Shown: positions 15,496 to 24,845 of the stretch, piece by piece
How positions within the stretch are numbered: position 1 is the first letter of the stretch
How the letters are laid out: each line of letters begins with the position of its first letter
The notes under the pieces: generated by a model
Databases searched by the model: none
Seen by the model: only the letters and a program-made list of their open reading frames with translations
What the model was told of the DNA's origin: nothing
Position numbers and translations under genes: made by a program
NCBI GenBank assembly: GCA_040883315.1
Contig: JBFLKU010000011.1
Location: forward strand, 124,001-188,000
Length of the DNA stretch: 64,000 nucleotides
DNA from: JAFGUF01 sp040883315
GTDB lineage: Bacteria; Bacillota; Clostridia; Christensenellales; UMGS416
Direction of reading: 5' to 3'

Positions 15496-18491
15496 TATTT
15501 TAATAGCAACCTAAATATTTCTTTTTTATCTGCCGAGTAAAATATTTCTTCTGATATTTTCGCAATTTGTTTATGGTCAAGTTTTTTCCTTCTAATAATA
15601 TGAACGCGCACTATCAGCTTTACAAAAGTTTGTACTATAACATTGCTAGGATACTTATGAAGTAAATCTATTGATTCTTCAATAAATGCATTTGTACCAT
15701 TTGAAAATCCAATCATCATCAATTTCTGTATCTTATTGCTAATACTATCACAGTTTATTGTACTCATATATCTCATTGTCTTCTTAGTTGTACAATCAAA
15801 TGAAATGGAATCATATAAACTTAGTGTCATTGCTCTTGCTAAATCAACTATCATATCCTCTATTTCTTCCTTATCAACATCGTCAATATCTAGTTTTAAT
15901 GCCATTTGATAGGTTGCTTCTGCTACTTTATCGAACTTGTCATCAAGAGGCTTTAGCATTGCATATGTTAATTTATTGGGAATGGTTAGAAGTATTTTTA
16001 GAATTTTTTCTTTCTCTGACTTTTTCAAAATACTAAACTGCGAAGCATAGGATTTTGATATCATTTCCATATATTTATAAGCTCTATTCAATCTATTACC
16101 AATGTTATTAACATCATCCTCAGTGTATTCATATTCTTTAACAAACCCAATCTCATCAAACTTATCTTTATTATGCTTTATTTCTTCGTTCTCTTTTTTT
16201 TCATCTATTCTATCTTTTTCTGATTCTGTTGCTATATGTATATCATCTTGGTTCATTCGATTAAACAATTGAATATTTGGGTTGTCAAAATCTATCTCAA
16301 CAAATCCATCCATTATATCATCTAATTGATCGCATAAGTTTAAAATAAAACTTGTATTATTTCTGATATCTGCCAAAAACATTAATATCTTGTCGTTTAT
16401 CGTAAAACAAATATTCTTTGCTAAATAATATACACTATCTAAATTAGAGTTATTGTTTATATCTCTATTAATTTTCCGTGCAACAAAATACGCAAAATAG
16501 TTATTATTTGTAAATCTATAGTAATTAATTTTAAATCCATTGCTTAAAATCTTACACTCGACTAATTTATTTATCATCTCATTAGTAGATATTGTACTTC
16601 CCCATTCTTCATCATATATCTTAAAGCATTCATGCAAATCTTCAGAGCAAATTACAGGAGTGCTACTAAAATGCATATAGTAGGCTAGTTCTTCAAGTTG
16701 TATAAGATATTCTTGTATATCTACATCACTAATTTTCTCTCTTAGTATATTTATAATATTGTTACCAAAAATTTCATAAAAAACAACATCTTTTTTTCGT
16801 GCATCATCATCTTGGCTCACAAAATACTTTATATAATGAATCAATGTGCTAGGTGAAAGTTCAAACATATCAAAATTCTTATCAATAAGATTATTAATTA
16901 TTTCTGTTAGCGAAAATATTGTATCTGAATCTGATACTCCAAATGATTTACAAACATTCTCTATCAAATTATTACGTTTGCGAAGATAAAAGCTTTCCAG
17001 CTCATAAGTCTTAATTTTATATTTACTCTCAAATGTTTCTTCAATAGCTGATAAAACATCTACATTTTCCTTTTTTGTTGAGGTAAAAATTATTGTACTA
17101 AAATTATCGCCAAAATAATCTAATAGATTAGTTCTTTCAACATTACTTCTCAGTTTATCAATATTGTCCATTAATATTATTTTCTTCGATACATCTAGTT
17201 GTCTATATTTATCAAATCGATTATTTTCACTATTATACTGTTCATCAAACATGTATTCAATAATTCTATCTTTTTTCTTATGATAACTCTCTTCACTAAA
17301 ATACAGTGGGGCAAATCCAGTTTCTTGATAATGTCTATACAAATATTTCAATAATGTGCTTTTCCCATAATCTTCCGGGGCAACTATATGTACTATATTA
17401 CATTCTTCAATTGATTTTAAGAACTCTTCTTTGCTTAGTATTTTATCTTCATTACCCTTTTCATATTCGTTAGATTTAATTTTTAGCATAGGAAAAACAA
17501 AATAGTCTAAACAAGAGTCTTTTAATCCTTGCTTGTCTTCATAAAATGCTTTTGTAAATTCTTCTCTGTTGCATATTGATGCGTTACCTACTTTCAAAAC
17601 TTTATTATCTGTAAAATCTTCAGTAAAAATTAAATTTGTTGGATTCCATGTAAAAATGTGTTCAGCGTATTCATTGCTCTCTGTATCATATAACATTGTA
17701 AGGAACTTACTCGTATTAGAATAAAGTCCTGAGTATTCACCACCTCTTGATATATGAACAGTACAAGAGCTCATCTTTGTCACATCTTCTGTGCCTGCAA
17801 CGTGATCATGACCCCAAAACACAATGTCAGAGTTTTCATATAGTAATGTTTTTAGCTCAAGTCGGCTTTCTGAATTAAAACACTCAGGAGAATGATGAAC
17901 GATGGATATTGTCAAGTCTGCATCGTCATGTTTATTTAATTTAATCATTTCATCGGAAGGTAGGTAATGCAATTCCTTGTCATTTGGATCTAATGTAGAA
18001 AAAGGGCTGGAATTAATAAGATTAACTATAATTTTTTTTGTTCCGAATGTTAAAATTTTATTTGATATAACACTAGAGTCATTAAAGCATTTTTTACTTT
18101 TTGCATAATCAAAAAAGTTTTTATTTCTATTCAATTCATTCTTATACTCTCTATCAACTGTACCATTTTTATAATAATTATTAATTATCTCAAAGTCTCT
18201 CTTGTTATAACTTAAATCCAAATCATGATTACCTGGTACTATCAGTAAATTAACATACCCGTTAATTGTTTCACCTAATTCGGATTGAATCTTTCCCAAA
18301 AACATCTTCGCGACTCTATATTCGTTAATATGCGCTGTTTTTGCTATATCTCCAGAACAAATAACTACGCAGTGATCTACATTTTTTAAATCAGATTTTA
18401 CTGCATCTATAAATTTTGTAGTTTTAGTACTGTTAACTTGGAATGATTGATCAATATGTATGTCACTTAAATGCACAAATAATAGCTTCAT
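15495..18491 (-). CDS. metallophosphoesterase-STAND NTPase fusion, candidate defence protein
   Basis: 998 aa. The N-terminal calcineurin-like phosphoesterase domain (about 1-270) has every metal motif: SDIHID (9-14), SGDIA (46-50), GNHD (87-90), VHH (198-200) and GHDH (227-230). From about 360 there is a P-loop NTPase with Walker A APEDYGKST (371-379, first Gly replaced by Ala) and Walker B KIILMDN (437-443). About 500 helical residues follow without a recognised domain, as in sensor regions of STAND/NACHT proteins. Bacterial STAND proteins with N-terminal effector domains are known phage sensors. This phosphoesterase-STAND layout is not one I can assign to a named system. It sits in defence-type cargo and appears monocistronic. 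Confidence 0.75.
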   Translation of the reverse strand: MKLLFVHLSDIHIDQSFQVNSTKTTKFIDAVKSDLKNVDHCVVICSGDIAKTAHINEYRVAKMFLGKIQSELGETINGYVNLLIVPGNHDLDLSYNKRDFEIINNYYKNGTVDREYKNELNRNKNFFDYAKSKKCFNDSSVISNKILTFGTKKIIVNLINSSPFSTLDPNDKELHYLPSDEMIKLNKHDDADLTISIVHHSPECFNSESRLELKTLLYENSDIVFWGHDHVAGTEDVTKMSSCTVHISRGGEYSGLYSNTSKFLTMLYDTESNEYAEHIFTWNPTNLIFTEDFTDNKVLKVGNASICNREEFTKAFYEDKQGLKDSCLDYFVFPMLKIKSNEYEKGNEDKILSKEEFLKSIEECNIVHIVAPEDYGKSTLLKYLYRHYQETGFAPLYFSEESYHKKKDRIIEYMFDEQYNSENNRFDKYRQLDVSKKIILMDNIDKLRSNVERTNLLDYFGDNFSTIIFTSTKKENVDVLSAIEETFESKYKIKTYELESFYLRKRNNLIENVCKSFGVSDSDTIFSLTEIINNLIDKNFDMFELSPSTLIHYIKYFVSQDDDARKKDVVFYEIFGNNIINILREKISDVDIQEYLIQLEELAYYMHFSSTPVICSEDLHECFKIYDEEWGSTISTNEMINKLVECKILSNGFKINYYRFTNNNYFAYFVARKINRDINNNSNLDSVYYLAKNICFTINDKILMFLADIRNNTSFILNLCDQLDDIMDGFVEIDFDNPNIQLFNRMNQDDIHIATESEKDRIDEKKENEEIKHNKDKFDEIGFVKEYEYTEDDVNNIGNRLNRAYKYMEMISKSYASQFSILKKSEKEKILKILLTIPNKLTYAMLKPLDDKFDKVAEATYQMALKLDIDDVDKEEIEDMIVDLARAMTLSLYDSISFDCTTKKTMRYMSTINCDSISNKIQKLMMIGFSNGTNAFIEESIDLLHKYPSNVIVQTFVKLIVRVHIIRRKKLDHKQIAKISEEIFYSADKKEIFRLLLK

Positions 18492-18621
18492 CTTTCACCC
18501 TTACTCCTAGATATTAATACTTTATTATATCTAGACATTCACATTATTTCAATAATTTTCTTTTCATGTTACAAGTTTTAGGTTGCATACAACAGCCAAA
18601 TCTCAGCAATCTGAAAACTCA

Positions 18622-19371
18622 CTAATACTTATGAAACACAAACAAATACTCATGCGCAATCAATAAAAAATTATACTTCACACTGTTTGTTTTCCAAAAT
18701 CCTGTTGCCTTACAATTGTGCTGCTCTTTAATAATCAATTCTTTTAACCTAAATCCCACATCCTGAAATATCTTCATTACATCAAAACTCATAGGAATCA
18801 TGTGTCCTTTTTGTCTTGTATCTCCCATAAGAATAGTGCAAAACTTGTCCTTCTTTAAAACTCTATAACTCTCCGCTGCGACCTTTTTCATCTCATCTAA
18901 AAACTGAGGAATCTTGCAATGAGATAAATCACCTATAATATCTTCACTGTATTTAATAATATTCGCATATGGCGGATGAGTACATATAAAATCTATGCTA
19001 TCATCCTTAATGAAACTTAAATTTCTAGCATCACCATTTTTTAAATACACTTTCCCCATTTCAAAGCCATCTCGCTTAAAATCAATTGCTTCTTTACATA
19101 TTTCTAATGAATTCGGATTGATATCAACACCAATGATATTTCTATTTAGGAGCTTTGATTCGACTAGGGTTGTACCTCCGCCGGCAAATTGATCTAGTAT
19201 TAAGTCTCCCTCTTTTGAATATCTAAGTATTAAGTTTCTTGGTATATATGGCGACCAGTTGCCCCTATATTTTGCATTATGTGTTGCCCAATTACCTCTA
19301 GTAGGAAAAGACCAAGATGTAGTCATCTCTAATTCAAAATTGTCAGGCTCCCATTTCTTTATTTTATTCAT
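18622..19371 (-). CDS. site-specific DNA methyltransferase (amino-group type)
   Basis: 249 aa. The SAM-binding motif LDQFAGGGTTLVES (59-72) precedes the catalytic motif THPPYANI (131-138), the order of a permuted N4/N6 amino-methyltransferase. The catalytic motif reads HPPY rather than the usual D/S/NPPY. Its ATG overlaps the TGA of the NucS-like gene by four bases (ATGA). Last gene of the five-gene DpnII-type operon, where the S. pneumoniae system has a second methylase, DpnA; this protein does not have DpnA's motif order. Likely protects the island's own sites or partners the NucS-like nuclease. Confidence 0.82.
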   Translation of the reverse strand: MNKIKKWEPDNFELEMTTSWSFPTRGNWATHNAKYRGNWSPYIPRNLILRYSKEGDLILDQFAGGGTTLVESKLLNRNIIGVDINPNSLEICKEAIDFKRDGFEMGKVYLKNGDARNLSFIKDDSIDFICTHPPYANIIKYSEDIIGDLSHCKIPQFLDEMKKVAAESYRVLKKDKFCTILMGDTRQKGHMIPMSFDVMKIFQDVGFRLKELIIKEQHNCKATGFWKTNSVKYNFLLIAHEYLFVFHKY

Positions 19372-20447
19372 TGCTTAGTTGTACCTAATTTCAAATTATA
19401 GATTTTCTTTTCTTTGTAAGAATACATTGTTATCATGTCATTATATCTTAAATCAATTTTTTGTGGATTTACAAAAAAGGATTCTGCGACAATTATTGCC
19501 TTAACTGATTTAAATTCTTCTTCATTTGTTATCTTTTCTAGCCATTTTAAATATCTAACAACTTGTTCATACGCATGAAAATTAGCTCGTTGTTTTTTTA
19601 ATTCAATAATGATATTTGGCACAGTTCCATTATTAATTGGTTTTTCAATATCATATAGACAGATGTCTGCCCTGTCCATATTAAATGGTTTGAACGGTGA
19701 TATTGGCACTTGTCTGCAAAGTATATAGTTATTATTATTTATTAAATTAAATAATGGGGATAAATCTGCTAGAATAGAAAATTCCAAATGTGCTTCATTG
19801 ATATATTCATTATCAAGGTATTCTTTATTAAATATTGTCACATCATTATCTAATGCCATATTTTCATTGGACTCCAGTAAAATCTGTTTGCCATTCTTTT
19901 CAATCTGCTCTAATGCAACTTCTGTTTCTCCTGGCGTCAATGTGCAAAAACTCATACCTTGTATACTATTAGAGGGTAACGGAAAAGGATATTGTCCAAG
20001 CTCAAAATACAAATCATCTGATGAAATATATTTGCCTGTAAGTTCTTCAATTTCATCAAACATTAGAATATATGGCTGAGCTTTTTCATTGCCATCCACT
20101 TTAAATACTCCATTTTTATCTGTCTTTTTGTACCTGTCTGATTCATCCCAAAAAAGTTCAGCATTTGCTTTTCTACCCATTGGGCTACTATCTCCATTTA
20201 AATAGAAAGATGCAATATCAGTATTGCCTTTAACTCTGCCGCCATATACTATCTTCCTTTTAAGAAAAAAGAAAACATGTGCACCTTCCCTACTGCATGC
20301 ATAATCAGCTAATGCTTGATAATGCCTACTTTGTGTTGCTGGCTGATCTCCAAAAACAGGTTTCATTAAAAATCCATATATTCCATACTTTAAATATAAG
20401 GTTAGTGTTTTTTCATCGTATAATGTTATAAATAATCCACCGTTCAT
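19368..20447 (-). CDS. NucS-like PD-(D/E)xK nuclease with novel N-terminal domain
   Basis: 359 aa. The C-terminal part (about 240-330) has a probable nuclease core: ADICLYD (260-266), IIIELKK with Glu282 and Lys284, then AYEQVVRYLKWLE, as in NucS/DUF91-type endonucleases. The N-terminal part (about 40-75: HYQALADYACSREGAHVFFFLKRKIVYGG) could be an EVE/PUA-like nucleic-acid reader, but that is a guess. It starts one nt after the stop of the DpnII-like endonuclease and overlaps the next methylase, so it is an integral part of the restriction operon. Confidence 0.6.
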   Translation of the reverse strand: MNGGLFITLYDEKTLTLYLKYGIYGFLMKPVFGDQPATQSRHYQALADYACSREGAHVFFFLKRKIVYGGRVKGNTDIASFYLNGDSSPMGRKANAELFWDESDRYKKTDKNGVFKVDGNEKAQPYILMFDEIEELTGKYISSDDLYFELGQYPFPLPSNSIQGMSFCTLTPGETEVALEQIEKNGKQILLESNENMALDNDVTIFNKEYLDNEYINEAHLEFSILADLSPLFNLINNNNYILCRQVPISPFKPFNMDRADICLYDIEKPINNGTVPNIIIELKKQRANFHAYEQVVRYLKWLEKITNEEEFKSVKAIIVAESFFVNPQKIDLRYNDMITMYSYKEKKIYNLKLGTTKQ

Positions 20448-20448
20448 T

Positions 20449-21360
20449 TTATAATCCTTTTGTCACTACTTCTTCAAGCAATCCATCCTCTATCATTTTA
20501 ATGTTGAAGACATAATCTGTTGATAAGAAAGTCTCTTCCAGTGGACGCTTTGCTGTTAACCACCCTCTGCCATCTGTTACCCAAATAAAATGAGTATTCT
20601 CTACTGGTTCAATTAGTTGATATAGTGTAGAGAATTCACCTGCAACTGATTTTAGTTTTGAGCCTCCACCACTGTAATAATTTACCTCGATAAGATAAAT
20701 ATCTGTATCTGTATTAATTGCAAAATCAAAATGTCTGTCTGCTTTATCAGTTGGTACATCTTTATCAAATTGAACCTTTATTTTAGCAGCAGTTGCCTGT
20801 GCGATATATTCATAATTATATTTTTTACATAGAGCTTTTACGTATACTTCTGTAAGACTCTCCATCGCTGTACCGCTGCGATTTTTTCTTGCATTAGTAT
20901 CAAGCCCTACTTCAACCCCCAGACAATAATCAACTAAGTTTTTAATAGTCTTATCCTCTAACATTTGCAGTAATCCACATTCTCTTGAAAAATAAACTAT
21001 TTCATCAGCTTCTTGACTAGTATATGATTTTCTCTTTTTAAAATTGTAATATAGATCCCCTTCTACATCCGCAATTTTTATTACATCTGATCTTACAGCA
21101 ATCAGAATGGGAATGACAGGAACAATCTCTGGATATGTTATTATTAAATCCCTTAATTTATCTTCAAGGTTTTCTTTTCCAATTAGTGAGTTCAATATAT
21201 TAAGAGCAACTTCGATCTCTGATACATTCTTTACGACTTTTTCCCATGCTACGAAAAAATCATATGTACGAATTGTATCTTTTAAATTATCTATTATGTA
21301 AGAAAATGCTGCATTTTCTGACAGCACACCTAGGTCTTTATATCGGTCTATGTATTTCAT
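20449..21360 (-). CDS. DpnII-family type II restriction endonuclease (GATC)
   Basis: 303 aa, similar in length to R.DpnII. It begins KYIDRYKDLGVLSENAAFSYIIDNL and contains a PD-(D/E)xK-like core (HFDFAINTDTDIYLIEVNYYSGGGSKLK, about 215-245), with GEFSTLYQ after it, matching the DpnII/MboI endonuclease family. The family cuts unmethylated GATC; the specificity is inferred from family and from the adjacent Dam-like methylase. It lies 18 nt after that methylase gene in the same operon. Confidence 0.87.
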   Translation of the reverse strand: MKYIDRYKDLGVLSENAAFSYIIDNLKDTIRTYDFFVAWEKVVKNVSEIEVALNILNSLIGKENLEDKLRDLIITYPEIVPVIPILIAVRSDVIKIADVEGDLYYNFKKRKSYTSQEADEIVYFSRECGLLQMLEDKTIKNLVDYCLGVEVGLDTNARKNRSGTAMESLTEVYVKALCKKYNYEYIAQATAAKIKVQFDKDVPTDKADRHFDFAINTDTDIYLIEVNYYSGGGSKLKSVAGEFSTLYQLIEPVENTHFIWVTDGRGWLTAKRPLEETFLSTDYVFNIKMIEDGLLEEVVTKGL

Positions 21361-21378
21361 TCTTAATCCTCTTTCATT

Positions 21379-22281
21379 TTAATTGCTAATTAACAGTTCG
21401 CTAACATTACCTCTTTTCTCTGCCACACTATTAATCATTCGTTTTGCTAATATTCTATCAATCCTATATTCACTATATAAATCATCAAAAAAATCATCAT
21501 TTGTATCTACATTTTTAGGATCTGAATTGCTCAATAATACTTTTGCTTCCTTCATTGAAAGTTCATTTATAAAATCCCTTAATCGTACTTGTTCATCATC
21601 ATCAAATATTTTTTCGTCATAGGAAATAAAACTTGATGTATTGTTAAGCGGTCTATAGGGAGGATCAATATATACAAATGTATTTTCATCAATATAACTC
21701 AAGCAAGCCGAATAATCACCACAAAGTATTTCTGCTTTCTGCAGCAGCTTACTTGCATTTAAAAGGTTTTCTTCATCACAAATCAAAGGCTTTTTATATC
21801 CACCAATAGGCACATTAAATAATCCTTTTTTATTTACACGATAAAGACCATTGAAACATGTTTTATTTAAGAATATGAACAGTTTTGCTTTTTCAATATT
21901 AACAGATTTATCACCATTAATTTTCAAATGATTATACCTATCCCGCATTTCATAATACATTTTTTTACGTTCGCCCATATTAAGAGGATGATAAATTTCC
22001 TGTATAGCATTTAGTTCTATAACAAGCGTTTTTACATTATCACGGATCTGCCTATATGTATTTATAAGTTCCTTATTAATATCATTTATTATTACTTGCC
22101 GTAAATTGTAATTAGAAAGCACATCAAATAATACAGCCCCGCCACCAACAAAAGGCTCACAATATTTATCAACATCATATCCTAAATTATCCGGATATTT
22201 ATTACTGATTTCACTTATTAATTGTCCTTTACCACCTGCCCATTTCACAAATGGCTTAGCAGTTACATTTTTTATTGTCAT
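21379..22281 (-). CDS. Dam-family N6-adenine DNA methyltransferase (DpnM-like, GATC)
   Basis: 300 aa. FVKWAGGKGQL (11-21) and EPFVGGGAV (42-50) form the SAM site, and IDPPYRP (205-211) is the catalytic motif, in alpha-class order as in DpnM and Dam. It modifies the sites cut by the downstream DpnII-like endonuclease. The gene starts 6 nt after a small XRE regulator, which probably acts as the operon's controller. Confidence 0.93.
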   Translation of the reverse strand: MTIKNVTAKPFVKWAGGKGQLISEISNKYPDNLGYDVDKYCEPFVGGGAVLFDVLSNYNLRQVIINDINKELINTYRQIRDNVKTLVIELNAIQEIYHPLNMGERKKMYYEMRDRYNHLKINGDKSVNIEKAKLFIFLNKTCFNGLYRVNKKGLFNVPIGGYKKPLICDEENLLNASKLLQKAEILCGDYSACLSYIDENTFVYIDPPYRPLNNTSSFISYDEKIFDDDEQVRLRDFINELSMKEAKVLLSNSDPKNVDTNDDFFDDLYSEYRIDRILAKRMINSVAEKRGNVSELLISN

Positions 22282-22287
22282 ATTCTC

Positions 22288-22497
22288 TTACACGCTCTCA
22301 TTCGTTTCGTTCATCACAAAATTTATATCTAGTTTGCATCCTAATGCTGTAGCAATATTCTTCATTTCAAGTTCGCTAAAATTATCCCTGCCCAATTTAT
22401 TGCTTAAATTCTGGGGAGATATATCAACTTTATATGCAAGCTCTTGCATAGTCATCTTGCGCTTTATTAACATTATTCTAATTTTATCACTGAACAT
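22288..22497 (-). CDS. small XRE-type controller of the restriction operon
   Basis: 69 aa. A single helix-turn-helix fills the protein (MTMQELAYKVDISPQNLSNKLGRDNFSELEMKNIATALGCKLDI). It is first in the DpnII-type operon. Small XRE proteins in this position usually act as controller (C) proteins that delay endonuclease expression; here that is inferred from position. The AT-rich 240 nt upstream must hold the operon promoter. Confidence 0.82.
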   Translation of the reverse strand: MFSDKIRIMLIKRKMTMQELAYKVDISPQNLSNKLGRDNFSELEMKNIATALGCKLDINFVMNETNESV

Positions 22498-22739
22498 AAA
22501 GTTTACCTCTATGTTATTATAAACTAAAAAATATAATTCTTCAATTAATGAAATATTATATACACTATATCATGTACTAATAAATTTATATATGAATTAC
22601 TAATCTAGTCAAAAATCGTAGTGATAAAACGTACCTTATCATTAAAAAAGAAATTTGAGATAATATATATAAATATATGTATATTCCATACTCTACTATA
22701 AGAAAATAAATTGTAGTGCTGCTATACTGTTTTCATAAT

Positions 22740-23522
22740 TTAGTTCTGAAGTTTATCTTTGATTACCTTTGTTGCTTCTTTTATTTTTTTTGCTTTTTCT
22801 TTTTTTTGCCATTCGTGTTCTAAAACTAATTCAATTATCAATTTAACATAAGGATATAAGCTTTTACATTCTTCTTCATTATACTCATGCACACCTTTGC
22901 TTAACACAGAGTATATTTGGTTTTTGACTGAAATAATTTCTGCAGGAATAACTGTTTCAATTTTTTCTACTGCTTTTAGTTTATCAATAAATTTATATTC
23001 ATCATTTTTTATTGGAAGGTTATTATACTTTTCATTTACTAAATGTTCTAAAATTCTCCTAAGATGTACAAACGAAGCTATATAATAACCAAAAGAATAA
23101 AGATTTATAGAACTTGTTAATTCTGTATAATATTTTTTAATAATATTTTTATATTTTAATACTTTTAGTACTTCCTTTTTTGAATAGGGTGGATACTGAC
23201 CAATCTTTATTATTTTAGTTTTTCTGAGCAAATAAATAAATATATGATTATATCCGCAATTATCACAAATAGAATTATTTATAATTAATTTATCTTCATC
23301 ATCAATTAAATTAAATATTTCTGCTCCCCAAGAAGTAAAAATCCATTCACTTTGACAATTTTCACAATAATCATTTAATTTCATATTAAAATGAATACCA
23401 TTACCTTGAATTAATTCATTATATACTTCTTCTGATATAGAGATTTCATTGTACAAAGATATTTCCTTGATTAATTTCTCTATCATTTTATCTATATCTA
23501 ATATTTTTACTAATTTATTCAT
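22740..23522 (-). CDS. zinc-ribbon protein with HEPN/DUF4145-like C-terminus
   Basis: 260 aa from ATG 23522; a TTG 12 nt upstream lacks a ribosome site. Cysteine pairs CxxC at 53/56 and 86/89 form a likely zinc ribbon. The C-terminal helical half has RRILEH (155-160), fitting an Rx4H HEPN-type motif, and an SKGVHEYNEEEC block near 208-219 like DUF4145-type proteins. HEPN domains are often RNases in toxin and defence modules. It is 45 nt downstream of the TIR-like gene and probably co-transcribed with it. Function is inference. Confidence 0.55.
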   Translation of the reverse strand: MNKLVKILDIDKMIEKLIKEISLYNEISISEEVYNELIQGNGIHFNMKLNDYCENCQSEWIFTSWGAEIFNLIDDEDKLIINNSICDNCGYNHIFIYLLRKTKIIKIGQYPPYSKKEVLKVLKYKNIIKKYYTELTSSINLYSFGYYIASFVHLRRILEHLVNEKYNNLPIKNDEYKFIDKLKAVEKIETVIPAEIISVKNQIYSVLSKGVHEYNEEECKSLYPYVKLIIELVLEHEWQKKEKAKKIKEATKVIKDKLQN

Positions 23523-23567
23523 TCTACACCTCAATCAATTATTTCTACTTTAACCTAATTCTTATAG

Positions 23568-24341
23568 TTACTTAGTAGTAAAATATGAAACCAATTTTCT
23601 AGATAGTTCATTGGCATGTTCATATTCTATATACTCAATATTTGCTAAATCTGATATATGCTTTGTTTCCTTATCTTTAATAATTATTGTCTCTTTACCA
23701 AGACCATAGGATAGACCTAATTCCAACATTACATTTGGGTTATGCCCAGAGATATTAAAAATTAAGTATTTACAAATCTGCATTTGCTCGCAAATTTTGC
23801 ACATTATATCTCTATTTGATATTTCTTCGTCTGCTCTATATGTTGTCATTCCCAGTGATTCAATAGCAATTTTAATTCCATAATCATAACTGTCTTTATA
23901 TTTATTATCAAATGGCATTCCAACAAATATTTTATTGTTATCAAGCTTAGGATTTTTAGGGCAATTATCCATATCCAGTTTCAAACATTTTCTCATTTGA
24001 TGCATCGGTATTATTTTCGACTCATTCTTTGAATCTTCATTCAAAATCATATCTTCTATAGCACTCTTTGTAGAATCTATTGTAATATTAAACCTGCTTG
24101 TAAGAGACTCCCTTATTGTTTTCTTAGTGGATGAATATTCGTGCTCCAATATATTAAAAAGTTCCAATGGGATCCCAGTGCTTTTGTGATATTTCTTTAA
24201 TATCTCATTGTATCGTTTCACATAACTCATTATAGCATTTGTATATAAATAATCACTGGTTTCACTATAAAGTTTCAACTCTTTTTTTATTTTTGTAAGT
24301 TCGACGCTATAATGCTTCAATATTGCAATCTTATCAGCCAT
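23568..24341 (-). CDS. TIR-like / nucleoside deoxyribosyltransferase-like protein
   Basis: 257 aa from ATG 24341, five nt after GGAGG; an extension to 24383 lacks a ribosome site. Residues 1-110 are helical with coiled-coil character. The C-terminal domain (about 136-235) begins KIFVGMPFDNKYKDSYDYGI and contains FNISGHNPNVMLELGLSYGLGK with Glu207. This is the signature of TIR-like/nucleoside 2-deoxyribosyltransferase folds, where that Glu is catalytic. Such domains act as NAD-consuming effectors in several bacterial immune systems. Likely first gene of a two-gene unit with the HEPN-like protein. Confidence 0.68.
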   Translation of the reverse strand: MADKIAILKHYSVELTKIKKELKLYSETSDYLYTNAIMSYVKRYNEILKKYHKSTGIPLELFNILEHEYSSTKKTIRESLTSRFNITIDSTKSAIEDMILNEDSKNESKIIPMHQMRKCLKLDMDNCPKNPKLDNNKIFVGMPFDNKYKDSYDYGIKIAIESLGMTTYRADEEISNRDIMCKICEQMQICKYLIFNISGHNPNVMLELGLSYGLGKETIIIKDKETKHISDLANIEYIEYEHANELSRKLVSYFTTK

Positions 24342-24383
24342 GATTCCCTCCAAATGAAAAAATAAAATTTTGTTTATAAGCAA

Positions 24384-24845
24384 CTCTTATTATTTATTTT
24401 ACTACTGAATGCAAATATTTCCAATTACTTTTTTGATAATTATAAATATTAACTCTACCTCCAATTCAATCTATTGGTGGTAAAATTATTATAATGAATA
24501 TAGGAAAATAATCTCAAAATTTACTCACGTTAATTTTTCATGTGTAAAACCTTCCAATGTATTTTCAAAATGAATAGAACAAAAATAGAACTGCCCCGAG
24601 GGCAGTTTACTTAATTATAATATATCAAGATTTTACTATCATCAGTATGTCGGAATTTCCGACATACTGACACATATACAATATATTGCAATTTTGACCA
24701 AAACTATAATTAAATTTATTTCTTTTCACACTTCTTCGTTTACAATGTATTGAGTGGTATGTCGGAAATACCGACATACCACTTTTTATATACCTCGCTT
24801 TCATCAAAACAAAAACAGGACTGCCCCAAGGGCAGTCCATAAAGA
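24384..24845. repeat. non-coding palindrome cluster downstream of parAB
   Basis: A gene-free stretch with four perfect or near-perfect palindromes of two kinds. The outer pair are AACTGCCC-CGA-GGGCAGTT (24589-24607) and GGACTGCCC-CAA-GGGCAGTCC (24818-24838). The inner pair are CAGTATGTCGGAA with TTCCGACATACTG (24643-24669) and AGTGGTATGTCGG with CCGACATACCACT (24753-24783). AT-rich DNA separates the inner two. The outer hairpins have T-rich tracts on the minus strand and may terminate parB. The layout could also be a centromere (parS) or a replication origin. Confidence 0.65.

Noticed and set aside
24625..24840. 71-codon frame near the palindrome cluster
   Set aside because: It consists mostly of translated palindromes and AT-rich spacer, without a ribosome site.
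24384..24845. CRISPR array
   Set aside because: The repeats are palindromes of two kinds at irregular spacing, without equal spacers or cas genes.
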